64,000 bases of DNA from Rhodococcoides corynebacterioides NBRC 14404 (GTDB taxonomy: Bacteria; Actinomycetota; Actinomycetes; Mycobacteriales; Mycobacteriaceae): contig NZ_BCWV01000009.1 of NCBI RefSeq assembly GCF_001894765.1, positions 62,001 through 126,000 of the forward strand. Direction: 5' to 3'. Shown here piece after piece: positions 30,465 to 40,749 of the stretch. The notes beneath the pieces were generated by a model. The model ran no database searches. It was given only the letters and a program-made list of their open reading frames with translations, and was not told where the DNA came from. The position numbers and the translations under genes are program-made. Numbering within the stretch: position 1 is the stretch's first letter; each line of letters begins with the position of its first letter.

Positions 30465-30550
30465 GGGCGAGTGGCGGAATGGCAGACGCGCTGGCTTCAG
30501 GTGCCAGTGTCCTTCGGGACGTGGGGGTTCAAGTCCCCCTTCGCCCACCA
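30465..30550 (+). tRNA. tRNA-Leu(CAG)
   Basis: 86-base class II tRNA. Acceptor GGGCGAG pairs with TTCGCCC (one G-T). Anticodon stem CTGGC/GCCAG encloses TTCAGGT, giving anticodon CAG. There is a long variable arm (GTGTCCTTCGGGACGT) and a T-arm with GTTCAAGTC. CCA is encoded at 30548-30550. It sits beside fhaA, as in mycobacteria. Confidence 0.97.
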
Positions 30551-31149
30551 CGCTGGCCGTAGCTGATCTCCATCGCTGCGGCCAGTAGTCGTTTCACGGG
30601 CCGTTGATCGTCGCTCTCCTGCCCTTCTCTCTGTTGCGCCCGGTGTCGTCCCGGTATCGTCGGCGTTGCGTGATCGTGTCCTCACCCGCTCGACGGCGAG
30701 CCGTGCAGACCGTGTCGGCCGCCCCGGCCGCCGACATCGACGGGTGGACCGGAACGGTCACGACGCCGTGCAACGACGCCCGGCGGCCCACGTACCGTCG
30801 TAGCTTTCGACGTCGTCGCAGGTGAGGGCCGTGAAGGTAACCCTCGTTTGTGAGTTCGTCGGGGTGCTGACCTATCGTTTTCCTCGCGGGGTGGACCCAC
30901 AAGCACTCCCCCCTGCCCGGAAACACCCGGTCGATCGTCGGCGCGCTGCTCGAGCACCATCATCGAGCGGTGCGTTCGGGTCGGCCGACAGCCCGATCCG
31001 AGTGTGTGTTCAACGGCGAACCCGCTCTCGAACCGCCCCGCGGCGGCTCCCGATCGCCCCGTGCGCTCCTTCTCGTCTCGACGAGCGTGCCGGCGGAGTC
31101 CAGGACGACGACGCGGATTCTGGCTCGACTCGCAGTGAGGCAAGACACC
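30551..31149. other. 599-base non-coding gap before gltB
   Basis: I find no convincing gene here; open frames on both strands lack family features and ribosome sites. The interval should carry the gltB promoter and possibly a long leader. A TATCGT -10-like hexamer occurs at about 30872. A 5-base-pair hairpin (CTCGT-CTCG-ACGAG, 31072-31085) lies 64 bases before the gltB start. I do not recognise a known riboswitch. Confidence 0.5.
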
Positions 31150-34100
31150 ATGCAGATTCCCGGTCACCGGTACCCAGCAGCACGGGGCCTCTACGACCCC
31201 GCCCACGAACACGACTCCTGTGGTGTCGCGTTCGTCGTCGACATGTACGGCCGTCGCAGCCGCGACATCGTCGACAAGGCGATCACCGCACTGGTCAATC
31301 TCGAACACCGCGGCGCGGCGGGCGCCGAGCCGAACACCGGTGACGGCGCGGGCATCCTGATCCAGGTGCCCGACGCGTTCTACCGCGCGGTCGTGGACTT
31401 CGAGCTGCCCGCCGAGGGTGCCTACGCCACCGGCATCGCCTTCCTCCCGCAGGCACGCGCCGCGGTGCAGGAAGCGGTCGCCGGTGTCGAGCGCATCGTC
31501 GTCGAGGAGGGCCTCGAGGTCCTCGGTTGGCGCACCGTCGAGACCGACGACACGTCGCTGGGCGCTCTGGCCCGCGACGCGATGCCCACGTTCCGCCAGA
31601 TCTTCGTGGCCGCACCGGATCGGTCGCTCAGCGGACTGGACCTCGAGCGCCGGGCCTTCGTCGCCCGCAAGCGCGTCGAGCACGAGCTGGGGACCGAGGG
31701 CCCCGGCAAGGACGGCCCCGGCCGCGAGTCGGTGTACTTCCCGTCGCTGTCCCCGTCGACGATCGTCTACAAGGGCATGCTGACGACGCCTCAGCTCAAG
31801 GGCTTCTACCTGGACCTGCAGGACGAGCGCGTCGAGAGCGCCCTGGGTCTGGTGCACTCCCGCTTCTCCACCAACACGTTCCCGTCGTGGCCGCTCGCGC
31901 ACCCGTTCCGTCGTGTCGCGCACAACGGTGAGATCAACACCGTCACCGGCAACGAGAACTGGATGCGCGCCCGGGAAGCGCTGATCGACTCGGACGCCTT
32001 CGGCGGACGAGAGAAGCTCGACGCGATCTTCCCCGTGTGTACGCGCGGTGCGTCCGACACCGCTCGGTTCGACGAGGTGCTCGAGTTCCTGCACCTGGGC
32101 GGCCGCAGCCTGCCGCACGCGGTGCTGATGATGATCCCGGAGGCCTGGGAGCACCACGAGACCATGGACCCCGCCCGCCGGGCGTTCTACCAGTTCCACT
32201 CGACGCTGATGGAGCCGTGGGACGGCCCCGCGTCGGTGTGCTTCACCGACGGCACCGTCATCGGTGCCGTGCTCGACCGCAACGGCCTGCGTCCGTCGCG
32301 TCTGTGGGTCACCGACGACGGTCTGGTCGTCATGGCGTCCGAGGTCGGCGTGCTCGACATCGAGCCGTCGCGCATCGTGAAGAAGGTCCGTCTGCAGCCC
32401 GGCCGCATGTTCCTCGTGGACACCGCGCAGGGCCGCATCGTCAGCGACGACGAGATCAAGGACGAGCTCGCGGCCGAGCACCCGTACCAGGAGTGGCTGG
32501 ACGAGGGACTGCTCGCGGTCGACGAGCTGCCCGAGCGTCCGCACGTGCACATGTCGCACGACCGGGTGCTCATCCGCCAGCAGATCTTCGGATACACCAC
32601 CGAGGAGCTGAACGTCCTGCTCGCTCCCATGGCGAAGACGGGCGCCGAGGCCATCGGCTCGATGGGCACCGACACCCCCGTCGCGGTGCTCTCGGCTCGC
32701 CCGCGCATGCTCTTCGACTACTTCTCGCAGTTGTTCGCGCAGGTGACCAACCCGCCGCTCGACGCCATCCGTGAGGAAGTGGTGACCAGCCTCGGCGGCA
32801 CCATCGGTCCGGAGCGCGATCTGCTGCAGCCCACCGCCGAGGCGTGCCGCCAGATCGTGCTGCACTCCCCGATCCTGCACAACGACGAGCTGTCCAAGCT
32901 CGTCCACATCAACGACGACGGCAACCTCGACGAGCTGCGCTCGGTGGTCGTTCGCGGCCTGTACCCGGTCGCCGAAGGCGGTGAAGGACTGCGTCGTTCG
33001 CTCGAGATCATCCGCAAGCAGGTGTCCGCGGCCATCGCCGGCGGCGCCCGCATCGTCATCCTCTCGGACCGGGAGTCCAACGAGAAGCTGGCGCCGATCC
33101 CGTCGCTGCTGCTCACCTCGGCGGTCCACCACCACCTGGTGCGGGAGAAGACGCGCACCAAGGTGGGTCTGATCGTGGAGGCCGGTGACGCGCGCGAGGT
33201 GCACCACATGGCCACGCTCGTGGGATTCGGTGCGGCCGCGGTCAATCCGTACATGGCCTTCGAGTCCATCGAGGACATGATCGAGCGCGGCAACCTGCAG
33301 GGTGTCGAGTACGACACCGCCGTGCGCAACTACATCAAGGCCGCCGGCAAGGGCGTGCTGAAGGTGATGTCCAAGATGGGCATCTCCACGCTGGCGTCGT
33401 ACACCGGTGCGCAGCTGTTCCAGGTCATCGGTCTCTCGCAGGATCTGATCGACGAGTACTTCCACGGCGTCACCTCGCCGCTCGGCGGTATCGACCTCGA
33501 CCAGATCGCCGCGGACGTGGCCGCCCGTCACGGAGTCGCCTACCTGGACAACAAGTTCGAGCGTGCACACCGCGAGCTCGAGACCGGTGGCGAGTACCAG
33601 TGGCGCCGCGAGGGCGAGTACCACCTGTTCAACCCGGACACCGTGTTCAAGCTCCAGCACGCGACGCGCACCGGGCAGTACCGCGTGTTCAAGGAGTACA
33701 CGCAGATGGTGGACGACCAGTCGGAGCGGCTGGCGTCGCTGCGCGGGTTGTTCCGCTTCCGCACCGAGGGCCGGAGCCCGATTCCCATCGACGAGGTGGA
33801 GTCGGCGCGCGAGATCGTCAAGCGCTTCTCCACCGGCGCGATGAGCTACGGCTCGATCTCCGCCGAGGCGCACGAGACGCTCGCCATCGCCATGAACCGC
33901 CTCGGTGGTCGGTCGAACTCCGGTGAGGGCGGCGAGGACGTCGCACGCTTCACGCCGGACGAGAACGGCGACTCGCGTCGGTCGGCCATCAAGCAGGTCG
34001 CGTCGGGGCGCTTCGGCGTCACGTCGAACTACCTGACCAACTGCACCGACATCCAGATCAAGATGGCGCAGGGAGCCAAGCCCGGTGAGGGCGGCCAGCT

Positions 34101-35751
34101 TCCGGCGCACAAGGTGTACCCGTGGGTGGCCGAGGTTCGGCACTCCACGCCGGGCGTGGGTCTGATCTCGCCGCCCCCGCACCACGACATCTACTCGATC
34201 GAGGATCTCGCGCAGCTGATCCACGACCTGAAGAACGCGAACCCGTCGGCCCGCATCCACGTCAAGCTCGTCTCCGAGATCGGGGTGGGCACGGTTGCCG
34301 CCGGCGTGTCGAAGGCCCACGCGGACGTCGTCCTCATCTCGGGTCACGACGGCGGGACGGGCGCGACACCGCTCACCTCCGTCAAGCACGCGGGTGCGCC
34401 GTGGGAGCTCGGCCTGGCCGAGACCCAGCAGACGTTGCTGCTCAACGGACTTCGCGATCGCATCGTGGTCCAGGTCGACGGTCAGCTCAAGACCGGCCGC
34501 GACGTCATGGTCGCCGCTCTGCTCGGTGGTGAGGAGTTCGGTTTCGCCACTGCGCCGCTGGTGGTGTCGGGCTGCATCATGATGCGCGTCTGCCACCTCG
34601 ACACCTGCCCGGTGGGCGTGGCGACGCAGAACCCGGTGCTGCGCAAGCGGTTCGCGGGTCAGCCGGAGTTCGTCGAGAACTTCTTCCTCTACATCGCCGA
34701 GGAGGTCCGGGAGTACCTGGCCGAGTTCGGTTTCCGCACGCTCGACGAGGCAGTCGGCCAGGTCGGCCTGCTCGACACCACCGCGGCCAAGGAGCACTGG
34801 AAGGCGTCGAAGCTCGACCTGTCGCCGATCCTGGACCAGCCCGAGTCGGCGTTCATGAACCAGGACCTGTACTGCACGGGCACCCAGGATCATTCGCTGG
34901 ACAAGGCGCTGGACCAGCAGCTCATCACCCAGAGCCGTGAGGCACTGGATTCGGGCGAGAAGGTGCAGTTCACCACGCGCATCACCAACGTCAACCGCAC
35001 GGTGGGCACGATGCTCGGCCACGAGCTGACCAAGAAGTACGGTGCCGACGGCCTGCCCGACGACACCATCGACATCACCTTCACCGGGTCCGCCGGCAAC
35101 AGTTTCGGCGCGTTCGTGCCCAAGGGCATGACGCTGCGACTCGAGGGTGACGCGAACGACTTCGTCGGCAAGGGTCTGTCCGGTGGTCGGATCGTCGTGC
35201 GCCCGTCGCGCGACGCCAATCCGGACTTCGTCGCCGAGAACAACATCATCGCCGGCAACGTCATCCTCTTCGGTGCCACCGAGGGCGAGGCGCTGATCCG
35301 CGGTGTCGTCGGCGAGCGATTCGCGGTGCGCAACTCCGGTGCCACGGCCGTCGTCGAGGGTGTGGGTGACCACGGGTGCGAGTACATGACCGGTGGCAAG
35401 GTGGTCATTCTCGGCGAGACCGGACGCAACTTCGGTGCCGGCATGTCCGGCGGCGTGGCGTTCGTGTTCGATCCGAACTCGACGTTCGAGGCCAACCTCA
35501 ACACCGAACTGGTGGACATCGAAACCCTCGAGGGCGACGAGTTCGCGTGGCTCAAGGACGCGGTCACCCGTCATCGCGACCAGACCGGATCCGAGGTCGC
35601 CGAGCGCATCCTCGCCGACTGGTCGCAGCAGGTGAATCACTTCGTCAAGGTGATGCCGCGGGATTACAAGAAGGTACTGCTCGCCATTTCCGAAGCCGAG
35701 AAGAACGGCGCCGACGTGGACGAGGCGATCATGGAGGCAGCTCGTGGGTGA
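31150..35751 (+). CDS. gltB: Glutamate synthase (NADPH) large subunit
   Basis: 1533 residues. It converts glutamine plus 2-oxoglutarate into two glutamates with the small subunit. It starts with a short propeptide. The N-terminal nucleophile is Cys24 in [11 protein letters not shown], expected to be exposed by processing. The class II amidotransferase domain, the central domain, the FMN-binding synthase domain and the C-terminal GXGXG domain follow in order. The 3Fe-4S cysteines are visible around residues 1142-1153 ([19 protein letters not shown]). The ATG at 31150 is preferred over an in-frame start at 30970, because the intervening 60 residues are unlike the family. Overlaps gltD by 8 bases. 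Confidence 0.97.
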   Translation: MQIPGHRYPAARGLYDPAHEHDSCGVAFVVDMYGRRSRDIVDKAITALVNLEHRGAAGAEPNTGDGAGILIQVPDAFYRAVVDFELPAEGAYATGIAFLPQARAAVQEAVAGVERIVVEEGLEVLGWRTVETDDTSLGALARDAMPTFRQIFVAAPDRSLSGLDLERRAFVARKRVEHELGTEGPGKDGPGRESVYFPSLSPSTIVYKGMLTTPQLKGFYLDLQDERVESALGLVHSRFSTNTFPSWPLAHPFRRVAHNGEINTVTGNENWMRAREALIDSDAFGGREKLDAIFPVCTRGASDTARFDEVLEFLHLGGRSLPHAVLMMIPEAWEHHETMDPARRAFYQFHSTLMEPWDGPASVCFTDGTVIGAVLDRNGLRPSRLWVTDDGLVVMASEVGVLDIEPSRIVKKVRLQPGRMFLVDTAQGRIVSDDEIKDELAAEHPYQEWLDEGLLAVDELPERPHVHMSHDRVLIRQQIFGYTTEELNVLLAPMAKTGAEAIGSMGTDTPVAVLSARPRMLFDYFSQLFAQVTNPPLDAIREEVVTSLGGTIGPERDLLQPTAEACRQIVLHSPILHNDELSKLVHINDDGNLDELRSVVVRGLYPVAEGGEGLRRSLEIIRKQVSAAIAGGARIVILSDRESNEKLAPIPSLLLTSAVHHHLVREKTRTKVGLIVEAGDAREVHHMATLVGFGAAAVNPYMAFESIEDMIERGNLQGVEYDTAVRNYIKAAGKGVLKVMSKMGISTLASYTGAQLFQVIGLSQDLIDEYFHGVTSPLGGIDLDQIAADVAARHGVAYLDNKFERAHRELETGGEYQWRREGEYHLFNPDTVFKLQHATRTGQYRVFKEYTQMVDDQSERLASLRGLFRFRTEGRSPIPIDEVESAREIVKRFSTGAMSYGSISAEAHETLAIAMNRLGGRSNSGEGGEDVARFTPDENGDSRRSAIKQVASGRFGVTSNYLTNCTDIQIKMAQGAKPGEGGQLPAHKVYPWVAEVRHSTPGVGLISPPPHHDIYSIEDLAQLIHDLKNANPSARIHVKLVSEIGVGTVAAGVSKAHADVVLISGHDGGTGATPLTSVKHAGAPWELGLAETQQTLLLNGLRDRIVVQVDGQLKTGRDVMVAALLGGEEFGFATAPLVVSGCIMMRVCHLDTCPVGVATQNPVLRKRFAGQPEFVENFFLYIAEEVREYLAEFGFRTLDEAVGQVGLLDTTAAKEHWKASKLDLSPILDQPESAFMNQDLYCTGTQDHSLDKALDQQLITQSREALDSGEKVQFTTRITNVNRTVGTMLGHELTKKYGADGLPDDTIDITFTGSAGNSFGAFVPKGMTLRLEGDANDFVGKGLSGGRIVVRPSRDANPDFVAENNIIAGNVILFGATEGEALIRGVVGERFAVRNSGATAVVEGVGDHGCEYMTGGKVVILGETGRNFGAGMSGGVAFVFDPNSTFEANLNTELVDIETLEGDEFAWLKDAVTRHRDQTGSEVAERILADWSQQVNHFVKVMPRDYKKVLLAISEAEKNGADVDEAIMEAARG

Positions 35752-37210
35752 CCCGCAGGGATTTCTGAAGAACACGTCCAGGGAACTGCCGAAGCGGCGT
35801 CCCGTCGACCTGCGTCTGATGGACTGGAAAGAGGTCTACGAGGACTTCTCGACGGACACGCTGCGGACCCAGGCGAGCCGCTGCATGGACTGCGGTATCC
35901 CGTTCTGCCACAACGGGTGTCCCCTGGGGAACCTCATTCCCGAGTGGAACGACCTGGTGTACAAGGACCGGTGGCGCGAGTCCATCGACCGCCTGCACGC
36001 CACCAACAATTTCCCGGAGTTCACCGGGCGGCTGTGCCCGGCGCCGTGCGAGGCGTCGTGCGTCCTGGGCATCAATCAGGATCCGGTGACCATCAAGCAG
36101 GTCGAGGTCGAGATCATCGACCGGGCCTTCGACGAGGGATGGGTTCAGCCCGTCTACCCGACCTACCTCACCGGCAAGACGGTGGCGGTGGTCGGCTCGG
36201 GACCGGCGGGACTCGCTGCCGCGCAGCAGCTCACGCGCGCCGGCCACACCGTGACGGTCTTCGAGCGGGCCGACCGCATCGGCGGGTTGCTCCGGTACGG
36301 CATCCCCGAGTTCAAGATGGAGAAGCGGCACATCGACCGCCGCATCGCGCAGATGGAGGCCGAGGGCACCATCTTCCGCACCGGGGTGAACGTCGGTGTC
36401 GACATCACGGCGGCGGAGCTGCGGTCGCAGTTCGACGCCGTGGTCCTCTCCGGCGGTGCCACCAAGGCTCGTGACCTGGAGGTGCCCGGCCGCGAGTACG
36501 GCGGCATCCACCAGGCCATGGAGTTCCTGCCGTGGGCCAATCGCGTGCAGCTCGGCGACGACGTCACCGACGCCAATGGCCAGCCGCCCATCACCGCGCG
36601 CGGCAAGAAGGTCGTCATCATCGGCGGCGGCGACACCGGCGCGGACTGCCTGGGCACCTCGCACCGTCAGGGTGCGGCCAGCGTCCACCAGTTCGAGATC
36701 ATGCCGCGCCCGCCCGAGGAGCGCGCCGATTCCACCCCGTGGCCGACGTACCCGTTGGTGTACCGGGTGTCGTCCGCGCACGAGGAGGGCGGCGAGCGGG
36801 TCTTCTCGGTCAACACCGAGAAGTTCACCGGCGAGAACGGCATCGTCACCGGGCTCGACGCGCACGAGGTCGAGTTCAAGGACGGTCGCTTCCACAAGGT
36901 GGAGGGATCCGACTTCCACCTCGAGGCCGATCTGGTGCTGCTCGCCATGGGCTTCACCGGCCCGGAGAAGCCCGGCCTGCTCACCGACCTCGGTGTGAAC
37001 CTCAACGAGCGCGGCAACGTCGCCCGCACGGACAAGTGGAACACCAACGTCGAGGGCGTCTTCGTGGCCGGAGACATGGGCCGTGGCCAGTCCCTGATCG
37101 TGTGGGCCATCGCCGAGGGTCGCTCCGCCGCCTCGGCCGTGGACAGCTTCCTCATGGGCAAGACCGCCCTGCCGGCACCGATCACGCCGACGCAGATGGC
37201 GCAGCGCTAG
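35744..37210 (+). CDS. gltD: Glutamate synthase (NADPH) small subunit
   Basis: 488-residue flavoprotein that feeds electrons from NADPH to GltB. Cysteine clusters for 4Fe-4S centres are near the N-terminus ([17 protein letters not shown] and CPAPCEASC). The FAD motif [11 protein letters not shown], the NADPH motif GGGDTGADC, and the C-terminal [18 protein letters not shown] follow. The GTG start lies within the gltB coding end, so translation is coupled. The operon ends in a strong hairpin at 37225-37262. Confidence 0.97.
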   Translation: MGDPQGFLKNTSRELPKRRPVDLRLMDWKEVYEDFSTDTLRTQASRCMDCGIPFCHNGCPLGNLIPEWNDLVYKDRWRESIDRLHATNNFPEFTGRLCPAPCEASCVLGINQDPVTIKQVEVEIIDRAFDEGWVQPVYPTYLTGKTVAVVGSGPAGLAAAQQLTRAGHTVTVFERADRIGGLLRYGIPEFKMEKRHIDRRIAQMEAEGTIFRTGVNVGVDITAAELRSQFDAVVLSGGATKARDLEVPGREYGGIHQAMEFLPWANRVQLGDDVTDANGQPPITARGKKVVIIGGGDTGADCLGTSHRQGAASVHQFEIMPRPPEERADSTPWPTYPLVYRVSSAHEEGGERVFSVNTEKFTGENGIVTGLDAHEVEFKDGRFHKVEGSDFHLEADLVLLAMGFTGPEKPGLLTDLGVNLNERGNVARTDKWNTNVEGVFVAGDMGRGQSLIVWAIAEGRSAASAVDSFLMGKTALPAPITPTQMAQR

Positions 37211-37224
37211 TCGGAACCACCCCC

Positions 37225-37262
37225 GTCGGCACCCCCACCCGTCACGGGAGGGGGTGCTGACG
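37225..37262 (+). terminator. Strong hairpin terminator after gltBD
   Basis: The arms GTCGGCACCCCC and GGGGGTGCTGAC pair over 12 bases with one G-T. Inside them is a CCCG/CGGG stem with a TCA loop, and only single A mismatches separate the two stems. It lies 15 bases after the gltD stop. There is no U-tract, which is usual for high-GC actinobacteria. Confidence 0.8.
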
Positions 37263-37277
37263 TGTGTCCGGGGGTGT

Positions 37278-37382
37278 TCGGCGCGAGTTCTCCCACACGA
37301 TCGCGCCGATTTCCGCGAATCCGCGGACCGCGCGCCGATCGTGTGGAAAAAGTCGCGGGCGTCAGGCGGCGGGCACACGCTC
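37278..37382. repeat. 105-base direct repeat, copy 1 (left border of OGG-fold islet)
   Basis: Matches 38166-38270 at 103 of 105 positions, offset exactly 888 bases; the differences are at 37347 and 37377. The copy contains a large imperfect palindrome (arms about 22 bases) with an inner TCCGCG/CGCGGA hairpin. It then carries 21 bases identical, apart from one position, to the 3' end of the MFS gene, including its stop. It ends inside the stop codon of the OGG-fold gene. Confidence 0.95.
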
Positions 37383-38082
37383 AATTCACTGCGACCGCGC
37401 CGTCAGCACGGTTCAGTCGGAAGATTCGCTCCTCGACCTGGACTGCGGACAGACCGGCCGCCGATCCCCATGCCCGTAGCGTGTCGACGTACCACTCGTA
37501 GTCGACGGTTCGGCCCGTTCGTAGACGAACGTCGGAGTTCCGGTGCAGCCACCGAATGACGATCGCGTCGAGGATCGGTGCAGCAGTATCGGATTCGTGA
37601 TCACCGCGGGCACTCGCGAAACACAGCCACTTCGTGAAGAAGGCGGGTCCGAGACCCCATAGCGCCCCTTCGTTCGCCATGTATCGGTAGCCCTCCACAG
37701 GTCCGTCCCCCCGCACGTGGTCGACCGACGCACGGAGTTTGTCCACCACGTCGGTGGAAAGTTCGTGCTCCAAGGGGCGCCGGCGGCCTCCGGTGAGGAT
37801 GCGCGCTGTTCGGAACGGGCCGTAGCCGGACTTTCCGTGACCCCAGATCATTGCCACGACGAACGCTGCAGCTACATCGCTGTCGATCAGCCCGTCCACA
37901 GTTGTGGCCACGTGGGCCCGGTCCACACGGTCGGGCAGCGCATCCATGGCGTCCAGGACACCGGGCATGCGTACGAACCATCTGCTCCAGCTAGGCCGGG
38001 AGAACGCGAAGGCCCGTTGCTGGGGAAGGCCGGAGGTGAGAAGCGGAACGAGCGCATCGGGCACCGGCGGAATTGATGTCAT
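37381..38082 (-). CDS. Putative HhH-GPD/OGG-fold DNA glycosylase-like protein
   Basis: 233 residues, resembling proteins annotated as 8-oxoguanine DNA glycosylase OGG-fold. Visible landmarks are MIWGHGKSGYGPFRTARIL (78-96), a helix-hairpin-helix-like GLGPAFFTKWL with Lys151, and PILDAIVIRWL with Asp172. The Lys to Asp spacing of 21 resembles the Schiff-base Lys and catalytic Asp of OGG1 (about 19), so base-excision or nucleic-acid-binding activity is plausible. No partner gene or export signal is seen. The gene is enclosed by two near-identical 105-base repeats, suggesting recent gain. The ATG at 38082 is the family-like start; its ribosome site is weak. Recognition is from motifs only. Confidence 0.6.
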   Translation of the reverse strand: MTSIPPVPDALVPLLTSGLPQQRAFAFSRPSWSRWFVRMPGVLDAMDALPDRVDRAHVATTVDGLIDSDVAAAFVVAMIWGHGKSGYGPFRTARILTGGRRRPLEHELSTDVVDKLRASVDHVRGDGPVEGYRYMANEGALWGLGPAFFTKWLCFASARGDHESDTAAPILDAIVIRWLHRNSDVRLRTGRTVDYEWYVDTLRAWGSAAGLSAVQVEERIFRLNRADGAVAVN

Positions 38083-38165
38083 TCCGCCATTCTCGGTTCC
38101 GATCCCGACCGACAGGTACTTTTCGCCGGATCGCGCCAGGCGTGGGCACCGCAGTTTTGGTGCCG

Positions 38166-38270
38166 TCGGCGCGAGTTCTCCCACACGATCGCGCCGATTT
38201 CCGCGAATCCGCGGACCGCGCGCCGATCGTGTGGGAAAAGTCGCGGGCGTCAGGCGGCGGGCACGCGCTC
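38166..38270. repeat. 105-base direct repeat, copy 2 (right border of OGG-fold islet)
   Basis: Right-hand copy. Its palindrome has arms 38170-38191 and 38224-38245 that pair at 20 of 22 positions, with an inner perfect stem TCCGCG-AATC-CGCGGA at 38200-38215. The last 21 bases are the genuine 3' end and stop codon of the MFS gene, so this copy probably is the original and also serves as that gene's terminator. Confidence 0.95.
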
Positions 38271-39779
38271 CGGGTCGGGGGCGCTGCTGCGAGCCCGGCG
38301 GAACAGGAAGGCCGAGGCCAGCCCCGCGACCACGAGCATGCCGACGGTGGCGCCGGCGGCGGCGACCATACCGTCGACGTACGCGTCGCGGGCGCGGTCG
38401 GCCACGTCCGATCCCGTGGTCGGATCCGACAGCACGCCGGCGAGGGTGCTGTTCGGTGCGACGTCGCCGCCCAGCGCCAGGCGGTAGGTGGCGAGGTTGA
38501 TCGATCCGAGGACCGCGATGCCCAGGGCGCCGCCGAGTTCCGCGCCGGTCTCGGAGACGGCGCCCGCGGCCCCGGCCTTCTCGGGTGCGGCGGTGGCCAG
38601 CACGCGGTCCGAGCCGAGGGTGGTGCCCGTTCCGACGCCGAGCGAGGCGATCACCATGCCGCACAGCAGGATGGCCAGAGCGGCCCCGGTGGTCACCGAC
38701 GTCGGCAGCCCGACCAGGCCGACCACCGCCGCGCCCACGGCGGCGACGGAGATGGACCCGAGCAGGATCACCGACGGCGGCCGTCGCTTCATGACGAACG
38801 GCGCCGTGAGCGAGGCGATCGCGGTCGCGACGGCCGGGATCAGCGACCACAGTCCGGCCTCGAGGGTGCTGAATCCCATGACCAGCTGCAGGAACTGCGA
38901 GAGCAGCAGGTTGAACCCGGCGATGACGAAAACGGACACCAGGATCACGATGACGGCCACCGAGAACGCGGGATTGCGGAACAGCGGGAAGTCGATGATC
39001 GGGTGGGTGCTCGCGCGTTGGCGGCGGACGAACCACGTGCCGACGGCGGCGGCGACCACGAGTGCCGCCCCGGCCTGCCAGTCGGCGCCGTCCTGTGCGG
39101 TGTGCTTGAGAGCGAAGACGAGAGCCAGCATGGTCACGATCGACCCTGCGACGGCGAGCAGATCGAACCGCCCGGGGTCGGGGTTCTTCGCCTCGGGCAG
39201 GATCAGCGGCGCCGCGACGAGCAGCAGGGCCATGATCGGCAGGTTGATCAGGAACACCGATCCCCACCAGAAGTGCTCGAGCAGGAATCCGGCGACCACC
39301 GGACCGAAGGACCCACCGCCGGCGAATCCGGCCGTCCACACGCCGACGGCCATGCCGCGCTGCACCGGGTCGACGAACAACTTGCGCAGCAGGGACAGCG
39401 TCGACGGCGCGAGGGTGGCGCCGCCGATGCCCAGCAGCACGCGGGAGGCGATGAGCTGTTCGGGATTCTGCGAGAACGCGGCCAGCACGGACGCCACGCC
39501 GAAGACGACCGACCCGATCATGAGCAGACGGCGAGTGCCGATGCGGTCACCCAGTGAGCCCATGGTGACCAGGAGGCCGGCCAGCATGAAGCTGTAGATG
39601 TCGAGGATCCACAGCTGCTCGGCGCTGCTCGGCTGCAGGTCGACGGTGAGCGACGGCAGGGCCAGGTAGAGCACCGACATGTCCATCGACACCACCAGGA
39701 TGGGCATGACGAGGACGGCCAGTCCCACCCACTCCCGAAGCCCGGCTCGGGGTGAAGCAGTGGTGTGTGGGCTGGTCAT
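38250..39779 (-). CDS. DHA2-family MFS drug:proton antiporter (14 helices)
   Basis: 509 residues with about 14 membrane helices, the layout of QacA/SmvA-type exporters. The family motif near helix 1 (VVSMDMSVLYLALPSL), motif A (GSLGDRIGTRRLL) and motif C-like LGIGGATLAPSTLSLL are present. It should expel cationic or lipophilic compounds by proton exchange; the substrate is unknown. No TetR regulator is adjacent. It is divergent from the dehydrogenase gene at 39883. Its 3' end is part of the 105-base repeat duplicated at 37278-37382. Confidence 0.9.
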   Translation of the reverse strand: MTSPHTTASPRAGLREWVGLAVLVMPILVVSMDMSVLYLALPSLTVDLQPSSAEQLWILDIYSFMLAGLLVTMGSLGDRIGTRRLLMIGSVVFGVASVLAAFSQNPEQLIASRVLLGIGGATLAPSTLSLLRKLFVDPVQRGMAVGVWTAGFAGGGSFGPVVAGFLLEHFWWGSVFLINLPIMALLLVAAPLILPEAKNPDPGRFDLLAVAGSIVTMLALVFALKHTAQDGADWQAGAALVVAAAVGTWFVRRQRASTHPIIDFPLFRNPAFSVAVIVILVSVFVIAGFNLLLSQFLQLVMGFSTLEAGLWSLIPAVATAIASLTAPFVMKRRPPSVILLGSISVAAVGAAVVGLVGLPTSVTTGAALAILLCGMVIASLGVGTGTTLGSDRVLATAAPEKAGAAGAVSETGAELGGALGIAVLGSINLATYRLALGGDVAPNSTLAGVLSDPTTGSDVADRARDAYVDGMVAAAGATVGMLVVAGLASAFLFRRARSSAPDPERVPAA

Positions 39780-39882
39780 GCGTGGTCCTTACCGTCAGTC
39801 ACGATTGATCTCGACCCTCGATGGGAACACACCGGCACGGGCGGGACGAAATGCGTCGTCGTCATCGTGAGGGAGGTCGCAC

Positions 39883-40737
39883 GTGCGAGTGGCAGTGATC
39901 GGAACCGGCACCATGGGCGCGGGCATGGCCGCGTCGATCCTGCGGGCGGGCCACGACGTGTCCGTCTGGAACCGTACCGCGGAGCGCACGACGGATCTCG
40001 TGAATTCCGGGGCGCGGGGGTCCACCGACCCGACGGACTGTGTGCGCGACGCCGACGTGGTCGTCACGATGCTGTACGACGAGGCGGCCACCGCCGACGC
40101 CGCGGCCGCGTTCCTGCCCGCGATGCGCGACGGCGCGGTGTGGATGCAGAGCGCCACCGTCGGGCCGGCGGGAGCGGTGCGGTTGGCCGACCTGGCTGCC
40201 CGGCACGGCGTCGCGACGCTGGACGCGCCCGTTCTGGGCACCAAGGCCCCGGCCGAGCAGGGCACGCTCACCGCGCTGATCTCCGGCCCCGATTCGCTCC
40301 TCGAGACCGTGCGGCCGGTCGTGGAGGCCATCGCCGTGAAGACGGTGTCGGCGGGCACGGAGCCCGGTGCGGCCAGCGCCCTCAAGCTCGCGTGCAATGC
40401 GATGGTGGCGACCCTGACGGCCGCCACCGCGCAGTCGGTGGCCATCGCGCGTCACCTCGGCGTCGATCCGACGCTCTTCCTGCAGGCACTCGACGGCGGC
40501 CCCATCGGTGCGCCCTACACGCAGCTCAAGGGGACCGCGATGATCGAGCGCGAGTTCACCCCGTCGTTCGGGGTGGACGGTGTGGTCAAGGATCTCGACC
40601 TCATGATCGACGCGACCGACACCTCGGCGGGGCGGTTGCTCGGCGCGGTCCGGGCGGCGTTCGCCGACGCGAGCGATCGCGGCCACGGATCGGACGACAT
40701 GGCGTCGGTGATCGACGCGTTCGCACCGCCCGCCTGA
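39883..40737 (+). CDS. NAD(P)-dependent beta-hydroxyacid dehydrogenase
   Basis: 284 residues of the 3-hydroxyisobutyrate dehydrogenase/glyoxylate reductase family. The Rossmann motif is VIGTGTMGAGMAASI. The substrate-binding segment DAPVLGTKAPAEQGTLTALISG and the catalytic lysine region ALKLACNAMVATL are typical. An Asn-Arg after the second strand (VWNRTAERT) favours NADP; that is inference. The GTG at 39883 is preceded by GAGGGAGG. It is transcribed away from the MFS gene across a 103-base shared promoter region. Exact substrate not determinable. Confidence 0.87.
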   Translation: MRVAVIGTGTMGAGMAASILRAGHDVSVWNRTAERTTDLVNSGARGSTDPTDCVRDADVVVTMLYDEAATADAAAAFLPAMRDGAVWMQSATVGPAGAVRLADLAARHGVATLDAPVLGTKAPAEQGTLTALISGPDSLLETVRPVVEAIAVKTVSAGTEPGAASALKLACNAMVATLTAATAQSVAIARHLGVDPTLFLQALDGGPIGAPYTQLKGTAMIEREFTPSFGVDGVVKDLDLMIDATDTSAGRLLGAVRAAFADASDRGHGSDDMASVIDAFAPPA

Positions 40738-40749
40738 ACCACGGGCGGC

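Noticed and set aside
30336-30551. Reverse-strand open frame starting MVGEGGLEPPRPEGHWH
   Set aside because: Antisense to tRNA-Leu, another standard tRNA-shadow artefact.
30682-35775. 1697-residue reverse-strand open frame
   Set aside because: Complete shadow of gltB, caused by high GC at third codon positions; composition is His/Arg/Val-rich with no domain.
37278-38270. Insertion sequence or composite transposon
   Set aside because: The flanking repeats are direct, not terminal inverted repeats, and no transposase, integrase or resolvase is encoded, so only a repeat-flanked islet is claimed.
38083-39339. Upstream extension of the OGG-fold reading frame
   Set aside because: The extra 400 or so residues are antisense to the MFS gene and Arg-rich, a typical shadow.
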